The notes under the pieces are model-generated. The model did not search any database. It worked only from the letters and a program-made list of their open reading frames with translations, and had not been told where the DNA came from. Positions 6,701-15,637 of a DNA stretch of 26,321 nt are shown piece after piece (positions within the stretch are counted from its first letter, which is position 1; the number at the start of each line of letters is the position of its first letter). The DNA is from Bacteroidales bacterium M2 (lineage in GTDB: Bacteria > Bacteroidota > Bacteroidia > Bacteroidales > Muribaculaceae): assembly GCA_001689415.1 (NCBI GenBank), contig LUJM01000001.1:50862-77182 (forward strand), written 5' to 3'. The position numbers and the translations under genes are program-made.

Positions 6701-9349
6701 ATGCCCAACACTACCCCCTCTCTCGATGAATTTGAAAATGATGCAGCGCTTGGAGGCATGCCTCGCCGACCTGTTCAGTCAACGGCGGACAATGGCCAAC
6801 GCCCCCAACGCCAAGCACAGCCACGCCGCCGCCCCACGCCCGACAGCGTAGGCCCCCAGCCACGCCGTAGCGGACAGCAGCGCCGTCAAGCCAAGCCGGC
6901 CAAACCGGCGTATACTATTGTAGATTTTGTACGCGACTACCGCACTCATCTCGGCGTGGGAATCTTCCTGTGCCTTGTAGCTATTGTTATGGCCGGATGC
7001 ACGATATCGTTCCTGTTTTCGTCGTCGGCCGACCAAAGCCTTATCCATGGCCAGACAATCGCCCAGATAGCCGAATCGGGAAAGGAAGTAGAAAATGTAT
7101 TCGGTGCTTTCGGAGCAAAAATGGGCGAACTGCTGCTGGTCAACACCTTCGGCCTGGCATCGTTTATAATGGTGATATATGTGTTTGCACTCGGCCTGGC
7201 CGCGATGCACGCATATGCCATGAGCTTTTTCCGATTCACATTCCGCTGCCTCTTTTCTACAGTCGCACTATCGATAATATTCGGCCTTGTAAGTTTCAAC
7301 CGCGCCGACATGTTCCACCTCGGCGGCGAGCACGGCTACTATATCAATGCCTTGGTAATGAAGTATGCCGACGCCCTCGGCGCCTTCGCGCTGTCGGTGC
7401 TTTTGGCCGGAATTCTTGTTGCCGTATATCTTCATCCTATCAAACAGCTGATTGCCGTCATATCCAAGAATATGCCCAAGCGCAAGCCCAAACCTGTAGT
7501 TGAAGAAGAAGTGGCCGAAACTCCGCTCGATGCCCTCGGAGACCCCGACGAACATGACCACGAGGCCCAGGAAGAGGAAATTGAAAGCGAGATGCCCGCC
7601 CTTGAACGCAATGACCACTCGCGCTTTATGCCCCCGGCTGCCCTTGATGATTTCGAAGAAAACACACCGGAAACACCTGAAACAGAGCATGTGGATGAAG
7701 TTGTGCAAGTGGCAGAACCAATAGAAGACAACGCAGATACTGCAACGAGTGACGACGGCCCCGAGGTAATAGTAGTCAGCCAGTGCCTCGACACCACATC
7801 GAGCGACAACGAGCCTACCGAAATGGAAATCCGCCATGGCGACCATATCGGCCTCGACCAGCCCTACGATGTGAATGCCGAACATCCCAACTACGAGTTT
7901 CCGCCGCTCGATCTGCTTATCGACCGTCCCAAGACATACTCGGTCGACGAAGAAGAGCAGGCAGCCAGCCGCGAGCTGATTGTCAACGCGCTCCGCAGCT
8001 ATCAGGTAGAAATCGAAAAAATCAAGTCTACTATCGGCCCGACAGTCACCCTCTATGAAATCGTGCCGGCGCAGGGAACACGTATATCCAAGATTCGCAA
8101 CCTCGAGGACGACATAGCCATGAACCTGTCGGCCCTTGGCATTCGAATCATCGCGCCTATCCCCGGCAAGGGTACTATCGGTATCGAAGTGCCCAACAGC
8201 AAGCCCCAGATAGTGTCGATGCGCACAATACTTGAGTCGGAGACATTCCAGAACACACGTATGCGTCTGCCTATGGCACTCGGTGCGACAATCGCCAACA
8301 AGATATTTATGGTCGACCTTGCCAAGATGCCCCACCTGCTTGTTGCGGGTGCGACAGGCCAAGGTAAGTCGGTAGGCCTCAACTGTATCATCACCTCTCT
8401 ACTCTACTCCAAGCGTCCCGACGAGCTCAAGTTTATCCTTGTCGACCCCAAAATGGTAGAGTTCTCGCTATATGCAAGCATCGACCGCCAGTACATGGCC
8501 AAGATACCCGACGAAGACAGTGCGGTAATTACCGACCCGGCCAAGGTGACCTCGACTCTCAACTCGCTCTGCGTAGAGATGGATAACCGCTACGAACTGC
8601 TCAAGGCGGCAGGCGTTCGCGAAATCGAGATGTACAACGAGCGCTTCCGCAGCCGCGTGCTCAGCCCCGAACTCGGACACCGCTTCCTTCCTTACATAGT
8701 TGTGATTGTCGATGAGTATGCCGACCTTGTAATGACAGCCGACAAAGACATCTCAGTCGCCATATGCCGTATCGCTCAGAAGGCCCGCGCCGTAGGCATA
8801 CACATGATTATCGCCACCCAGCGCCCGTCGACCGACATCATTACCGGTAAGATTAAGGCCAACTTCCCCGCACGAATCTCGTTCAAGGTAACACAGAGCG
8901 TGGACAGCCGCACAATTCTCGACCGCCCCGGCGCACAGCAGCTTATAGGCCGAGGCGATATGCTTGTGATGTACAACGGCGTGATTGAGCGCGTGCAGTG
9001 TGCGCTTGTCGATACCCCCGAAGTCGAGGCCATATGCAGCCATATCAGTAGCCAGCCGGGCTTTACAGGCTGCTACCTTCTGCCTGACCCACCGGCAGAA
9101 GAAGGCGGCGAAATACAGGCAACCGACATGGTGCTTACCGACGAGTTCAAGCGCTGCGCCCTGTTTATATCATCGCAGAGCCAGGCTTCGATCACTATGA
9201 TGCAGCGTAAGTTTGAAATAGGCTTCAACAAAGCCGGACGCTTTATGGACCAGATGCAGCAACTCGGCATCGTAGGCCCTGCAAACGGAGCAAAACCCCG
9301 CCAGGTGTTGATGACACCCGACGAAGTGGAGCGACTGTTTGGCAACTAA
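6701..9349 (+). CDS. ftsK: DNA translocase FtsK/SpoIIIE
   Basis: This 882-residue septal DNA pump clears and aligns chromosome termini during division. It has a basic, proline-rich N-terminus, about four membrane helices (roughly residues 85-250), then a long acidic linker (about 265-400) rich in E and D. The motor follows: Walker A GATGQGKS (550-557), Walker B ending in D671-E672 (IVDEYADL), and IATQRPSTDIITGKIK. The last 70 residues form the winged-helix gamma domain (FKRCALFISSQSQASITMMQ, then QQLGIVGP), which reads polar DNA sequences in other FtsK proteins. The domain set is complete. The lolA-like gene follows immediately, a pairing common in Bacteroidota. Confidence 0.96.
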   Translation: MPNTTPSLDEFENDAALGGMPRRPVQSTADNGQRPQRQAQPRRRPTPDSVGPQPRRSGQQRRQAKPAKPAYTIVDFVRDYRTHLGVGIFLCLVAIVMAGCTISFLFSSSADQSLIHGQTIAQIAESGKEVENVFGAFGAKMGELLLVNTFGLASFIMVIYVFALGLAAMHAYAMSFFRFTFRCLFSTVALSIIFGLVSFNRADMFHLGGEHGYYINALVMKYADALGAFALSVLLAGILVAVYLHPIKQLIAVISKNMPKRKPKPVVEEEVAETPLDALGDPDEHDHEAQEEEIESEMPALERNDHSRFMPPAALDDFEENTPETPETEHVDEVVQVAEPIEDNADTATSDDGPEVIVVSQCLDTTSSDNEPTEMEIRHGDHIGLDQPYDVNAEHPNYEFPPLDLLIDRPKTYSVDEEEQAASRELIVNALRSYQVEIEKIKSTIGPTVTLYEIVPAQGTRISKIRNLEDDIAMNLSALGIRIIAPIPGKGTIGIEVPNSKPQIVSMRTILESETFQNTRMRLPMALGATIANKIFMVDLAKMPHLLVAGATGQGKSVGLNCIITSLLYSKRPDELKFILVDPKMVEFSLYASIDRQYMAKIPDEDSAVITDPAKVTSTLNSLCVEMDNRYELLKAAGVREIEMYNERFRSRVLSPELGHRFLPYIVVIVDEYADLVMTADKDISVAICRIAQKARAVGIHMIIATQRPSTDIITGKIKANFPARISFKVTQSVDSRTILDRPGAQQLIGRGDMLVMYNGVIERVQCALVDTPEVEAICSHISSQPGFTGCYLLPDPPAEEGGEIQATDMVLTDEFKRCALFISSQSQASITMMQRKFEIGFNKAGRFMDQMQQLGIVGPANGAKPRQVLMTPDEVERLFGN

Positions 9350-9374
9350 TGTGTTATTAAATTGTTATACGTAT

Positions 9375-9986
9375 ATGAAACGTATATTCATCCTATTTGT
9401 TTGTGCCCTGATCTGTGTAGGCCTTTATGCGGCAACACCCACCGCGGCCAGTATACTGTCGACCATGCGCAGCGCCATGCTTGCCAAGCCTGCTATCGAG
9501 GCTCAGTTTACAATCAACGGAGGCCAAGGTCAGGTACAAGGCTCTATCCTTATGTCGGGGTCGGCATTTACAATGACTACGCCCCAGCTTAAAGTATGGT
9601 ATGACGGAAAGACCCAGTGGACCTACCTCGCATCGACAAGCGAAGTGAGCATCACCGAGCCTACAGCCGAGGAACTTGCAGCATCGAATCCCGTTGCAAT
9701 CCTCACGTCGTACGATTCACACTACAAATCGCGCAGACTCAGCGACAATAATGGACGTAAACGTGTAGAACTGACTCCGTTAGCCAAGGACACCGGCATC
9801 GAGAATATCGTTGTTATCACCGATGCCGAGGGCAAATGGCCACAGGCTATCACGGTGACATTTGACGACAATCGCCAGATCAGCCTTGTAATCGACCATA
9901 TCGCAGGTATCAGCAAGCCGGCCGCACATACATTTAAATACGACCCCAAACTACAGCGGGCCAGCGAAGTGATAGACCTCAGATAG
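9375..9986 (+). CDS. LolA-like outer-membrane lipoprotein carrier protein
   Basis: This 203-residue periplasmic protein begins MKRIFILFVCALICVGLYAA, a signal peptide ending near residue 20. The mature part has the LolA-type pattern: ILSTMRSAMLAKPAIEAQF, GSILMSGSAFTM, LKVWYDGKTQWTY and EPTAEELAASNP. LolA carries lipoproteins from the inner-membrane LolCDE complex across the periplasm; no LolB is seen here, as usual for Bacteroidota. An upstream in-frame ATG (9339) overlaps ftsK and would put a polar stretch before the signal peptide, so 9375 is preferred. Probably co-transcribed with ftsK. Confidence 0.85.
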   Translation: MKRIFILFVCALICVGLYAATPTAASILSTMRSAMLAKPAIEAQFTINGGQGQVQGSILMSGSAFTMTTPQLKVWYDGKTQWTYLASTSEVSITEPTAEELAASNPVAILTSYDSHYKSRRLSDNNGRKRVELTPLAKDTGIENIVVITDAEGKWPQAITVTFDDNRQISLVIDHIAGISKPAAHTFKYDPKLQRASEVIDLR

Positions 9987-10030
9987 GCCTCGATTATTAC
10001 CACTAATAATAAAACATAAACTAACATACT

Positions 10031-10975
10031 ATGAGTGAATTAAGAACCAAATGTCTCATTATAGGCTCGGGCCCTGCCGGATATACCGCAGGTATCTATA
10101 CCTCGCGAGCCAACCTCGAACCTATCATGGTAGAAGGCAGCCAGCCCGGCGGCCAGCTTATTACCACAACAGAGATTGAAAACTTCCCCGGATATATCGA
10201 AGGCGTTGCCGGTCCGAAACTAATGGAAGACCTGCGAGCCCAGGCTGTACGCTACGGTTTGAATATCGTATCGGGCGAGGTTACAGAAGTCGATTTCAGC
10301 CAAAGACCATTCAAGGCAGTTGTCAGCGGAAGCGCGATGACTATCTATGCCGATACAGTTATTATCAGCACCGGAGCAACCGCACGCTATCTCGGCCTCC
10401 CCGATGAGGAGAAATATCGCGGCATGGGCGTTTCGGCTTGTGCTACATGCGACGGTTTCTTCTTCCGCAACCGCCCCGTGGCCGTTGTCGGTGGCGGCGA
10501 CACAGCCTGCGAAGAAGCCCTCTACCTCGCCAACCTTGCATCGAAGGTATACATGATTGTACGTAAAGATTACCTGCGAGCATCGAAGGTGATGCAGAAA
10601 CGCGTGCTCGAAAACGATAAGATATCGGTGCTCTTCAATACCACTACCCGGTCGCTATTTGGCAATGAGGTGCTTGAGGGCGCAACAGTTGCGACCAAAA
10701 CACCGTCGGGCGTCGAAGATGTGCATGATATCGCTATCGACGGTTTCTTCCTCGCTATCGGCCACAAGCCTGTAACCGATTTGTTTGTAGGCAAAATCGA
10801 CCTCGACGAGGCCGGATATATCAAGGTTCAGGGTAATTCGACCGCAACGAGCGTAGAGGGCGTATTTGCAGCCGGAGACGTTGCCGACCCGACCTATCAG
10901 CAGGCTATCACCGCAGCCGGTATGGGCTGTCGTGCCGCCCTTGATGCCGAACATTTCATCATGCTCAACAGCTAA
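10031..10975 (+). CDS. trxB: Thioredoxin-disulfide reductase
   Basis: This 314-residue flavoprotein uses NADPH to reduce thioredoxin. Visible features are the FAD-binding GSGPAGYTAGIYTSRA near the N-terminus, the redox-active pair C137-A-T-C140 (in SACATCDGFFF), the NADPH-binding GGGDTACEEA, and the C-terminal FAD motif GVFAAGDVAD. Length and domain order are those of the low-molecular-weight bacterial enzyme. It is followed after 1 bp by the ybaK gene. Confidence 0.96.
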   Translation: MSELRTKCLIIGSGPAGYTAGIYTSRANLEPIMVEGSQPGGQLITTTEIENFPGYIEGVAGPKLMEDLRAQAVRYGLNIVSGEVTEVDFSQRPFKAVVSGSAMTIYADTVIISTGATARYLGLPDEEKYRGMGVSACATCDGFFFRNRPVAVVGGGDTACEEALYLANLASKVYMIVRKDYLRASKVMQKRVLENDKISVLFNTTTRSLFGNEVLEGATVATKTPSGVEDVHDIAIDGFFLAIGHKPVTDLFVGKIDLDEAGYIKVQGNSTATSVEGVFAAGDVADPTYQQAITAAGMGCRAALDAEHFIMLNS

Positions 10976-10976
10976 G

Positions 10977-11459
10977 ATGTCGAAACAAACCAAGACCAAC
11001 GCCCTTCGTCTGCTCGACAAGGCCAAGATAGCTTATAGCACGCACGAATATCATTTCGACGAAAACGACCTTGCCGCCACGCATGTGGCCGAAGAATTGG
11101 GCCAGGATATAGCCCGTGTGTTCAAAACCCTCGTACTGAGGGGCGAACGCACGGGGCTGTTCGTTTGTGTTGTTCCCGGCGACAAGGAGGTTGACCTTAA
11201 AAAAGCAGCACATGCTGCAGGCGACAAGAAGGCCGACTTGATAGCAATGAAAGAGCTCCTGCCCCTTACCGGCTATATCCGTGGCGGTTGCTCGCCTATT
11301 GGCATGAAGAAGGCCCTGCCAACATATTTCCATTTGTCAGCGCTTGATCACGACACAATTTATGTGAGCGCGGGAATGCGCGGACTGCAAGTGGAACTGC
11401 CACCGGCGACCTTGATAGATTTCGTCGGCGCAACCACTGCCGATTTGATAAAGGAATGA
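10977..11459 (+). CDS. ybaK: Cys-tRNA(Pro)/Cys-tRNA(Cys) deacylase, YbaK/EbsC family
   Basis: This 160-residue editing enzyme removes cysteine mischarged on tRNA(Pro). The family landmarks are K50 in RVFKTLVL, and GYIRGGCSPIG (99-109), which forms the substrate pocket. The N-terminus MSKQTKTNALRLLDKAKI matches the family start; an upstream ATG at 10866 lies inside trxB and is rejected. It ends in ATGA overlap with aroC (4 bp). Confidence 0.92.
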   Translation: MSKQTKTNALRLLDKAKIAYSTHEYHFDENDLAATHVAEELGQDIARVFKTLVLRGERTGLFVCVVPGDKEVDLKKAAHAAGDKKADLIAMKELLPLTGYIRGGCSPIGMKKALPTYFHLSALDHDTIYVSAGMRGLQVELPPATLIDFVGATTADLIKE

Positions 11460-12532
11460 ATACTATCGGCACCATATTCAGATTCACCGATTTCGGCGAG
11501 AGCCACGGAGCTTGCATCGGCGGCGTTGTCGACGGTATGCCCCCGGGTATCGAGGTCGATTTCGCGGCTGTCGATGCCGATTTGGCCCGCCGCCGTCCCG
11601 GCCAAAGCTCAATAACCACAGGCAGAAACGAGGCCGACAAGGTAGAATGGCTTTCGGGAATCTTAGACGGACGTACCCTCGGTACGCCGATAGCTTTTAT
11701 AATCAGAAATACCGATGCCCGCAGCAGCGACTATGATGCTCTTGCCGAGGCTTTCCGCCCCAACCACGCCGATTATACATACCAGGCCAAATACGGCATT
11801 CGCGATTGGCGAGGCGGCGGACGTGCATCTGCCCGCGAGACTGCAGCACGAGTTGTAGCCGGGGCTTTGGCAAAGCAGGTTCTTGCTCAATGCGGCGTAG
11901 TTGTCAGTGCGTGGACATCGAATATCGGAGGCATAGAATACAAAGGCGTTCCGGAGAATGCCGACACCGCCTATACCACAACCACACGCTGCCCCGACGA
12001 GGCTATATCGCTGAAAATGGAGGATGCGATACTCAATGCCCGCAAGGACGCTGACACGCTCGGCGGTATTGTAAGCTGCCGAATCAGCGGCGTACCTGCA
12101 GGTGTCGGAGAACCTATCTTCGGCAAACTACAGGCCATGCTTGCCTCGGCAATGATGAGTATAAATGCCGCCAAAGGATTTGAATACGGCGACGGATTTG
12201 CCACAGCAGCAATGAGAGGCAGCGAGAGTATTGACACTTTCGTCTGTCGTGACAATGTTGTATCAACAACAAGCAATCATTCCGGCGGTATACAGGGCGG
12301 TATCAGCAATGGCTCAGATATAATATTCCGCGTGGCATTCAAGCCGGTAGCCACCATGCCACGCCCACTTGAAACCGTTGATGTGCATGGCAATTCGGTC
12401 ACGATAGAAGCAAAAGGCCGTCACGATGTATGCGTAGTGCCTCGCGCCGTAGCTGTTGTCGAAGCCATGGCAGCGATCACACTGCTCGACGCAGTACTTA
12501 TTTCACACAAATTTAGCGCTGAAGAGAATTAG
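11456..12532 (+). CDS. aroC: Chorismate synthase
   Basis: This 358-residue enzyme converts 5-enolpyruvylshikimate 3-phosphate to chorismate using reduced FMN, the last step of the shikimate pathway. Signatures are FGESHGACIGGVVDGMPPG with catalytic H17, RRPGQSSITTGRNEADKVEW, the RGGGRASARETAARVVAGA segment, and a C-terminal GRHDVCVVPRAV. Length is normal. It starts in the ybaK stop codon (ATGA), and its own stop overlaps the rarA stop on the other strand. Confidence 0.97.
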   Translation: MNTIGTIFRFTDFGESHGACIGGVVDGMPPGIEVDFAAVDADLARRRPGQSSITTGRNEADKVEWLSGILDGRTLGTPIAFIIRNTDARSSDYDALAEAFRPNHADYTYQAKYGIRDWRGGGRASARETAARVVAGALAKQVLAQCGVVVSAWTSNIGGIEYKGVPENADTAYTTTTRCPDEAISLKMEDAILNARKDADTLGGIVSCRISGVPAGVGEPIFGKLQAMLASAMMSINAAKGFEYGDGFATAAMRGSESIDTFVCRDNVVSTTSNHSGGIQGGISNGSDIIFRVAFKPVATMPRPLETVDVHGNSVTIEAKGRHDVCVVPRAVAVVEAMAAITLLDAVLISHKFSAEEN

Positions 12533-13809
12533 TCCTTTTTCCCCCAGCGGGATTCGTGGCGTTGGCGCATGACATCTTCGGCGGGGTTTGAGCAAGGATT
12601 CCAGAATGTTTTGTCGGCAATTGCGTCGGGGCGGTACTGCTGCACGACAAAGTTGCCCGGATAATCGTGAGAATACATGTAATTCCTGCCATAGTCGAGT
12701 TTCTTCATCAGCGAAGTCGGAGCATTGCGCAGATGCAGAGGTACCGGCAGATTGCCCGATCGCTCCACCTCGGCAAGGGCAGCATCTATGGCAAGGTATG
12801 CAGAATTGCTCTTAGGCGACTGGGCAAGGTATACGGCGCACTCCGATAATGGGATGCGTCCTTCGGGCATGCCAATCTTCTGAATGATATTAAATGTGGT
12901 GTCGGCAATCAGCATTGCATTAGGGTTGGCAAGGCCAATGTCCTCGCAGGCTGAAATACACATGCGTCGAGCTATGAACTCGGGGTCTTCTCCCCCGGCA
13001 ATCATCCGCGCAAGCCAATATACAGCCGCGTCGGGATCGCTACCTCGTATGCTTTTGATGAAAGCCGAAATGATGTCGTAGTGCATCTCGCCGCCTTTGT
13101 CGTAGGCCTGAGGATTCTCTTGCAAGCGCTCGCTGATAACCTGATCGTTGATAACGATATCCTCGCCTATCGGTGTAGACTGGTACAAAAGGTCGAGGAT
13201 ATTGAGGAGTTTACGGGCATCTCCGCCACTATATCGATATAATGCAGCAGTCTGCTCTACCCTGACCTTATAATCGGCAAGACCGTTGTCGGATTTAATG
13301 GCACGGTCGAGGAGAGTCTGCAGGTCGTCTTCGTCGAGAGGCTTGAGGGTATACACCTGCGCCCTTGACAATAGCGGCCTTATCACCTCGAAGGAGGGAT
13401 TCTCGGTTGTTGCACCGATTAGAGTGACAGTGCCGTTCTCAACCGCTCCGAGCAAGCTATCCTGCTGCGATTTGCTGAAGCGATGGATTTCATCAATAAA
13501 AAGTATCGGCCGCCCCTTAGAGAACATACCCGAAGCATCGAGCCTTGCTTTCTCTATAACCTCGCGCACCTCTTTGACACCCGAAGTCACAGCCGATAAG
13601 GTATAAAACGAGCTTTCAGTAGTGTTGGCAATTATTCGGGCAAGGGTTGTCTTGCCGACTCCGGGAGGGCCCCAGAGAATGAACGAAGCAACATTACCGG
13701 TCTCAATCATACGGCGTATGATTCCACCGGGGCCTACGAGATGTTTTTGTCCTATGTATTCATCGAGATTACGAGGCCGCAGACGTTCGGCCAAAGGTGC
13801 GTATGCCAT
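12529..13809 (-). CDS. rarA: Replication-associated recombination protein A (RarA/MgsA AAA+ ATPase)
   Basis: This 426-residue AAA+ ATPase acts at stalled replication forks. It begins MAYAPLAERLRPRNLDEYIG, the usual start. Walker A GPPGVGKT is at 47-54, Walker B is in LFIDEIHRFSKSQQD, sensor-1 is GATTENPSFEV, and the C-terminal MgsA tetramerisation domain includes GSDPDAAVYWLARM and ACEDIGLANP. An in-frame start at 13923 would add 38 residues unlike the family and run into the TPR terminator region, so 13809 is preferred. It converges with aroC, and the two stop codons share bases 12529-12532. Confidence 0.96.
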   Translation of the reverse strand: MAYAPLAERLRPRNLDEYIGQKHLVGPGGIIRRMIETGNVASFILWGPPGVGKTTLARIIANTTESSFYTLSAVTSGVKEVREVIEKARLDASGMFSKGRPILFIDEIHRFSKSQQDSLLGAVENGTVTLIGATTENPSFEVIRPLLSRAQVYTLKPLDEDDLQTLLDRAIKSDNGLADYKVRVEQTAALYRYSGGDARKLLNILDLLYQSTPIGEDIVINDQVISERLQENPQAYDKGGEMHYDIISAFIKSIRGSDPDAAVYWLARMIAGGEDPEFIARRMCISACEDIGLANPNAMLIADTTFNIIQKIGMPEGRIPLSECAVYLAQSPKSNSAYLAIDAALAEVERSGNLPVPLHLRNAPTSLMKKLDYGRNYMYSHDYPGNFVVQQYRPDAIADKTFWNPCSNPAEDVMRQRHESRWGKKD

Positions 13810-13898
13810 AGTCAAAAAGTGATGAGGAGTCAGGGATTTGAGTTTCGCGGATTTTATAAGCGGCGAAACGGCTTTAAAAGGAATGAATAAATTTGAAA

Positions 13899-13931
13899 TC
13901 AGGGTCGCGCCCAAAGAGAGCACGACCCTGA
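13899..13931 (-). terminator. Terminator-like hairpin after the TPR gene
   Basis: TCAGGGTCG (13899-13907) pairs perfectly with CGACCCTGA (13923-13931). It lies 27 bp beyond the TPR protein stop on the minus strand. The T tract is poor (TTTC, then AAATTT), so termination may be partial with read-through into rarA. A second, weaker inverted repeat, GTTTCGC / GCGAAAC, lies at 13842-13869. Confidence 0.55.
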
Positions 13932-13957
13932 CTTTATAAAAGGTTGATAAGAATCAA

Positions 13958-15586
13958 TTACTGGGCTCCGCCTGTCATCAGGGCTTTGATTTCAGAAGCC
14001 TTTTCGTTGTATTCCTTGGCAAGATCTTTCTCGCCGCTCATACTTGCGAAAGCAGCCTTGAAGGCATAAGCCTGCCAGTACATGTTGAGCTGGTTGTTGG
14101 GGTTTGCAGGATCCATGTTTGCAGGATCAGCGTTGAGCAGTTCGATAACCTTGTCATAAGCCTCGATAGCAGCGGCATTAGGTTTCTTCATGTTGCCGGC
14201 GATATTGAGGTTTGCAAGACGCTGGTAGAATGCAGGAAGCTTATCAGCAGCACGCTCGATAACCTGATTTACATATTCGATACCACGGTCTGCAAGCTCC
14301 TTAGCCTCGATAGAGTCAGTACAAGTAGCAGCAGCGTTGAGGTAACGGCCCGACATACCGTAGAGGTCGTTGAGCGAGGGATCCTTCTGCAGTTTCAGAT
14401 ATGCACTGTAAGCATCGGCAGATTTGGCATACTGTTTGTGCTCAGCATAAACCGAGCTGAGTTTATTGAGAAGGTCAGCGTTTTCGGGATCCTTCTCGGC
14501 AGCGAGTTCGTACTGCACAACAGCAAGAGAGTCCTGACCGGCACCGCTGAGAGCTTCAGCATAGGTAATATAGTCGTTAGTGGTGAATGTGTCACCGGCA
14601 TTGTCTTTGAAGAAAGCCTCTGCACTTGCTACTGCTTCAGGGAATTTCTCCATTTTTGTGAGGTCGAGGAAGCGAACACGCTCCATGAGGAACTTGTCGT
14701 TCTTTTTGGGGTTGCTTGCAAGCACCTCGTTGGCAACTGCGAGAGATTCGGGATATTTCTCACCCCAGTAGAGAAGGACAGCGTAACGGGCCTTGTCTTC
14801 GGGGAAGTGGTTGGGGTTCTGGATGTATTTGCCGTAAAGGTCAGAAGCCTTGCGCCAGTAGTCGCCCTTGAAGTATTTCTCGGCGAGTTCGCGCTGAGCC
14901 ATAGCCGAGTTGGGCTGCTGAGCGAGGAGCTCTTCGAGTTTCTGGATAGCAAACTCTTTGTTTACGTAGAAATAAGCGTTTGCATATTTCACATAACCTT
15001 CAGAGTTCGAGGGATCGTTGGTGATAGCGTTTTCGTACTTAGCCGAAGCTGCACCGTAGTCAGCTTTGTCAACGAGCATATCGCCTTCGAGAACGTAGAT
15101 CGAGGGATCAGCGTTCTTAGAGTCTTTACGAGCTTTGTCGATGTATTTCTGGATGTCTTTAGCGTAAGCAACGGGATCTACATTGTAGTATGCACGAGCA
15201 ATTGACACAGAAACTTCAGCGTTCTTTTTAGCAAGTTTCTCAGCCTGTTTGAACTGGTCTTTAGCAGCGTCGAGCTGACCGTTGAGCAGGTCGAGGGCAC
15301 CGAGACCTACATAGTTGTAAGCATTGTCGGCGTTGATAGCAAGACCTTTTTCGAAATAGGATTTTGCAGCGGCTTTATCCCCCTGAGCGAGAGCTACCTG
15401 ACCGAGGTAGTAGTTTGCAAGCGCCTTGTCGGTGTCACCCTGGTTGAGAGTGCGTTCGAGGATTTCTTTGGCGTTGTTGTACTGGCCGGCCTTGTAGTAT
15501 TCAATACCGTCCTTGTAGCCCTGCGACTGGGCGGAAGCCATGAGGCCACCGGCCAAGAGCAAGGATAAGAAAAGTTTAATTTTCAT
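13958..15586 (-). CDS. Exported tetratricopeptide-repeat protein
   Basis: This 542-residue protein has signal peptide MKIKLFLSLLLAGGLMASAQ, with cleavage probably after ASAQ. Nearly the whole mature chain is TPR-like helical pairs, for example GIEYYKAGQYNNAKEILERT, ANYYLGQVALAQGDKAAAKS, and PENADLLNKLSSVYAEHKQY near residue 365. It is predicted to be a periplasmic or outer-membrane-associated scaffold for protein contacts. It lies 51 bp downstream of the PstS-like gene on the same strand, an arrangement seen in Bacteroidota TonB/ExbBD gene clusters, but no ExbB, ExbD or TonB gene is present here. The coding strand is rich in lysine and alanine codons. Confidence 0.88.
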   Translation of the reverse strand: MKIKLFLSLLLAGGLMASAQSQGYKDGIEYYKAGQYNNAKEILERTLNQGDTDKALANYYLGQVALAQGDKAAAKSYFEKGLAINADNAYNYVGLGALDLLNGQLDAAKDQFKQAEKLAKKNAEVSVSIARAYYNVDPVAYAKDIQKYIDKARKDSKNADPSIYVLEGDMLVDKADYGAASAKYENAITNDPSNSEGYVKYANAYFYVNKEFAIQKLEELLAQQPNSAMAQRELAEKYFKGDYWRKASDLYGKYIQNPNHFPEDKARYAVLLYWGEKYPESLAVANEVLASNPKKNDKFLMERVRFLDLTKMEKFPEAVASAEAFFKDNAGDTFTTNDYITYAEALSGAGQDSLAVVQYELAAEKDPENADLLNKLSSVYAEHKQYAKSADAYSAYLKLQKDPSLNDLYGMSGRYLNAAATCTDSIEAKELADRGIEYVNQVIERAADKLPAFYQRLANLNIAGNMKKPNAAAIEAYDKVIELLNADPANMDPANPNNQLNMYWQAYAFKAAFASMSGEKDLAKEYNEKASEIKALMTGGAQ

Positions 15587-15637
15587 TTTTAATTGACTTG
15601 TTTATTGTATATTACTTTTTCCAAAAATAGAGATTTG

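Noticed and set aside
7268..8362. 364-codon open frame antisense to ftsK
   Set aside because: It is a shadow of a strongly conserved gene; the His/Cys-rich translation is typical of antisense frames in this codon usage.
14438..15205. 255-codon open frame antisense to the TPR gene
   Set aside because: The Val/Phe-rich translation results from reading Lys/Ala-rich TPR codons backwards.
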